Source of the DNA: Deltaproteobacteria bacterium
GTDB taxonomy: Bacteria; Myxococcota_A; UBA9160; UBA6930
Assembly (NCBI GenBank): GCA_016875395.1
Contig: VGRF01000032.1
Coordinates: forward strand, 1-51,168
Direction of reading: 5' to 3'
DNA: 51,168 nt
Shown here piece by piece: positions 49,413 through 51,168 of this stretch. Numbering within the stretch: the stretch's first letter is position 1; each line of letters opens with the position of its first letter. Position numbers and translations under genes: made by a program. The notes under the pieces are model-generated. The model searched no databases. It had not been told where the DNA came from and saw nothing but the letters and a program-made list of their open reading frames with translations.

Positions 49413-50699
49413 ATGGAGCTGCGGAGTCACATCGCGAAGAGCGCGCTCGCGCTGCTGGCGACGTTCGCAGCCACTGCGAGCGCGGGGCTCGATGTCACGG
49501 GCAGCTCCTTCGGGACGTCGTGGAGCGCCGCCACCGGCCCGGTCGCTGGCTACGCCGTGCAGGTCTCTCGCAACGGCGGCGCCTACGTCGAGGTCTCGCG
49601 CGTCACCGGCACTTCGACCCGCGTGTCGGGGCAGGTCGGCGACCGCGTGCTCGTGCGCATCGCCGCCTTCGACTCGACTGGACGCATGGGCACGCCGTCC
49701 GTGCCTTCGGATCAGGTGAACTTCGTCTCCACCGCTCCGCCGCCGCCTCCGCCCGGCGGCGGTGGCAACACGGCGGGCGACATCGACGGCGACGGCGTAT
49801 CCGATGCGCTCGCGTACAACGTGACGACGGGCGAGCTCTCGGCGCTGCTGGTCAAGTCCGACGGCACCCGGGTTTGGCAGGTCGTCGGGTCGCCTTCTGA
49901 CCCTGGCTTGCGACCGGCCGGCTATGCCGACGTGGACGGAGACGGGCAGGCGGACGTGCTCTGGCGCAACGCCACCACCGGCGACAACGAGATCTGGCGA
50001 ATGAACGGCTCGAACCACTCGCTGATCGCGCTCCCGAATCAGCCGTCGAGTCACCGCGTTGCGGCGCTCCGCGACTTCTCGGATGACGGCCTCGCGGACA
50101 TCCTCTTCCACGCGGACAACACCGGCGACAGCGTGCTGTGGACGCTGAACGCGGGCGGGCAGAGCGCCGTGCTTCCCGTCGATCCCGCACCGGCGGGGGC
50201 GCGACTCGGCGCGGTGGCGGACCTCGATGGCGATGGCTTCCCCGATCTCGTGTGGCACGCCGCGAGCGGCAACACGCTCGAAGCCTGGCAGATGATGGGC
50301 GCCGATCCGATCGCCGTGTTCAGCCTGCCGAGCCCGCGCGCCGGCGCGCTGCTGATGGGCGCGGGCGACGTGGACGGCGACGGCGACGACGACCTCGCCT
50401 GGTCGATGAAGTCGGGCAAGAAGCGGCGCGTGGACGTCTGGCTCGTCGACGGCATGAACGCGCCCACGCAAGGCATCGCGCTGATCGCGAAGAAGAAGAC
50501 GAAGTGGCGCGGGCTCGTGGACGTGGACGACGACGGCCACGCCGAGCTGCTCTTCGTGCGCAAGAGCGGCTTCTCGGCGACGAGCGTCGAGAGCACGGGC
50601 AGCGACAACGCGAACGGCGACTTCCAATGGGACGCTCAAACCGCCACCCTCGACGAAGTACCCGCCTCGAAGAGCTGGTACTTCTTGGTGCTCGAATGA
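49413..50699 (+). CDS. Secreted VCBS/FG-GAP repeat protein
   Basis: A 428-residue secreted protein. MELRSHIAKSALALLATFAA and the following TASA form the signal peptide. Residues 25-100 look like a fibronectin-III-type beta domain (VAGYAVQVSRNGGAYVEVSR). A Pro6/Gly4 linker follows at about 107-118. Then come about six repeats with calcium-loop motifs: DIDGDGVSD, DVDGDGQAD, DFSDDGLAD, DLDGDGFPD, DVDGDGDDD and DVDDDGHAE, likely a beta-propeller. It may bind surface polysaccharide or protein. The ATG at 49413 follows GGAGG; an upstream in-frame start at 49368 lacks one. Its end overlaps the next gene (ATGA). Confidence 0.85.
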   Translation: MELRSHIAKSALALLATFAATASAGLDVTGSSFGTSWSAATGPVAGYAVQVSRNGGAYVEVSRVTGTSTRVSGQVGDRVLVRIAAFDSTGRMGTPSVPSDQVNFVSTAPPPPPPGGGGNTAGDIDGDGVSDALAYNVTTGELSALLVKSDGTRVWQVVGSPSDPGLRPAGYADVDGDGQADVLWRNATTGDNEIWRMNGSNHSLIALPNQPSSHRVAALRDFSDDGLADILFHADNTGDSVLWTLNAGGQSAVLPVDPAPAGARLGAVADLDGDGFPDLVWHAASGNTLEAWQMMGADPIAVFSLPSPRAGALLMGAGDVDGDGDDDLAWSMKSGKKRRVDVWLVDGMNAPTQGIALIAKKKTKWRGLVDVDDDGHAELLFVRKSGFSATSVESTGSDNANGDFQWDAQTATLDEVPASKSWYFLVLE

Positions 50700-51058
50700 C
50701 CTCAGCCCGTAACAAGTGGCCGCGGCGGCTCGCCGCACTCGCACTCACGATTGCGCTTGCGTCCGCCGCGAGCGCACGCAGCGAGCTGCTGCGCTGGCAG
50801 CACGCCGATCCGACGACCGTGGCCGGCTTCAAGGTGTACGTGGGCAATGCCGCGGGCTCCTACCAGACCACGCTCGACGTCGGCATGCCCACGGCCTCGA
50901 ACGGCGTGTTCAGCTACTCGCTGCAAGTGCCCGACGCGAATACCGTGTTCGTCGTCGTGAGCGCCTACGGCCCGACGGGCCTCGAAGGCACGAAAAGCAA
51001 CGAGAAGCGCCTGCTCGGGCTCCTCGGCACACCCGGCAAGCCGCAAGTCTCGCCCTGA
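50696..51058 (+). CDS. Small exported fibronectin-III-like protein
   Basis: A 120-residue protein. An N-terminal signal (RLAALALTIALASAASA) is followed by ELLRWQHADPTTVAGFKVYV and FSYSLQVPDANTVFVVVSAY, then GPTGLEGTKSNEKRL, a single fibronectin-III-like beta sandwich. It is similar in style to the N-terminal domain of the preceding VCBS protein. The ATG overlaps that gene's stop, so the two are co-translated and may form a surface complex (inference). A TTGTTACGG copy on the minus strand (50707-50715) falls in its first codons. Confidence 0.78.
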   Translation: MTSARNKWPRRLAALALTIALASAASARSELLRWQHADPTTVAGFKVYVGNAAGSYQTTLDVGMPTASNGVFSYSLQVPDANTVFVVVSAYGPTGLEGTKSNEKRLLGLLGTPGKPQVSP

Positions 51059-51115
51059 GCTCGTCGCGCGCGGACTGACGCGTGCATACTCGCGCCTCAC
51101 ACGACGAGGGCGAGC

Positions 51116-51168
51116 ATGAGCTGGACGAATCTCGGTCTGCCGCGTTTCGCGTTCACCAAGGGCCTGCA
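51116..51168 (+). CDS. Start of an unidentified CDS, cut by the window edge
   Basis: An ATG at 51116, after acgagggcgagc, opens MSWTNLGLPRFAFTKGL to the end of the window. Seventeen residues are too few to assign a family. Codon use fits the host. Confidence 0.5.
   Translation, partial: MSWTNLGLPRFAFTKGL

Overview
The window is a 51 kb piece of a very GC-rich bacterial chromosome. Third codon positions are dominated by G and C, and Leu TTA codons are rare. The gene content resembles soil or marine lineages of the former Deltaproteobacteria (Myxococcota or Binatota type): many short-chain dehydrogenases (SDRs), acyl-CoA dehydrogenases, luciferase-like flavin oxidoreductases, a PEP-CTERM protein and a hybrid histidine kinase. 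I cannot name a species. No rRNA, tRNA, CRISPR array, plasmid gene or phage gene was seen.

Layout. 1-1165: an IS3-family element cut by the left edge, then a decayed stretch with traces of an AbiEi-like antitoxin and an SDR. 1166-2629: an MFS/GPH sugar-type symporter whose base composition differs from the rest. 2872-4632: a membrane-anchored phosphodiesterase. 4637-14171: a mostly leftward block holding a flavin monooxygenase-like acyl-CoA dehydrogenase homologue, an old-yellow-enzyme/FadH-like reductase, a serine hydrolase, a frameshifted RtcB RNA ligase, two small envelope proteins (one broken by an amber codon), and an RlaP-like nucleotidyltransferase fused in frame to an HSL-type esterase. 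14245-21811: a rightward catabolic run (enoyl-CoA hydratase, SDRs, SnoaL-like protein, hydrolase, phosphotransferase, two paired acyl-CoA dehydrogenases). 21840-25577: PilZ protein, SDR, RidA, DUF899 protein and a luciferase-like oxidoreductase. 25574-26407: a lower-GC insert with two overlapping TIR-domain genes, probably defence related. 26420-39086: a second catabolic region (SnoaL-like, aldo/keto reductases, SDRs, class III CoA-transferase, EthD protein, two acyl-CoA dehydrogenases) with a hybrid sensor kinase. 39088-46986: PEP-CTERM protein, SDR/VOC pair, a selenoprotein of the GrdB type, acetyltransferases, amidohydrolase, luciferase-like oxidoreductase, SDR and secreted cupin. 47046-51168: aminotransferase, epimerase, a secreted VCBS-repeat protein with a small secreted partner, and the start of one more gene.

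How it works together. Most genes fit oxidative breakdown of CoA-activated lipids, terpenoids, steroids or xenobiotics: activation (CoA-transferase), dehydrogenation (four acyl-CoA dehydrogenases), hydration, alcohol/ketone steps (seven classical SDRs), and flavin-dependent oxygenation or reduction. The substrate cannot be read from the sequence.

The most remarkable item is the gene at 41304-42200. A standard reading splits it at an in-frame TGA. That TGA lies in a U-P-V-C motif and is followed, 17 nt later, by the loop of a perfect 7-bp hairpin of bacterial SECIS form, so it is very probably a selenocysteine-containing GrdB-family reductase. A second genome-scale signal is the 9-mer TTGTTACGG, present nine times on both strands and in several reading frames, where it forces rare codons.
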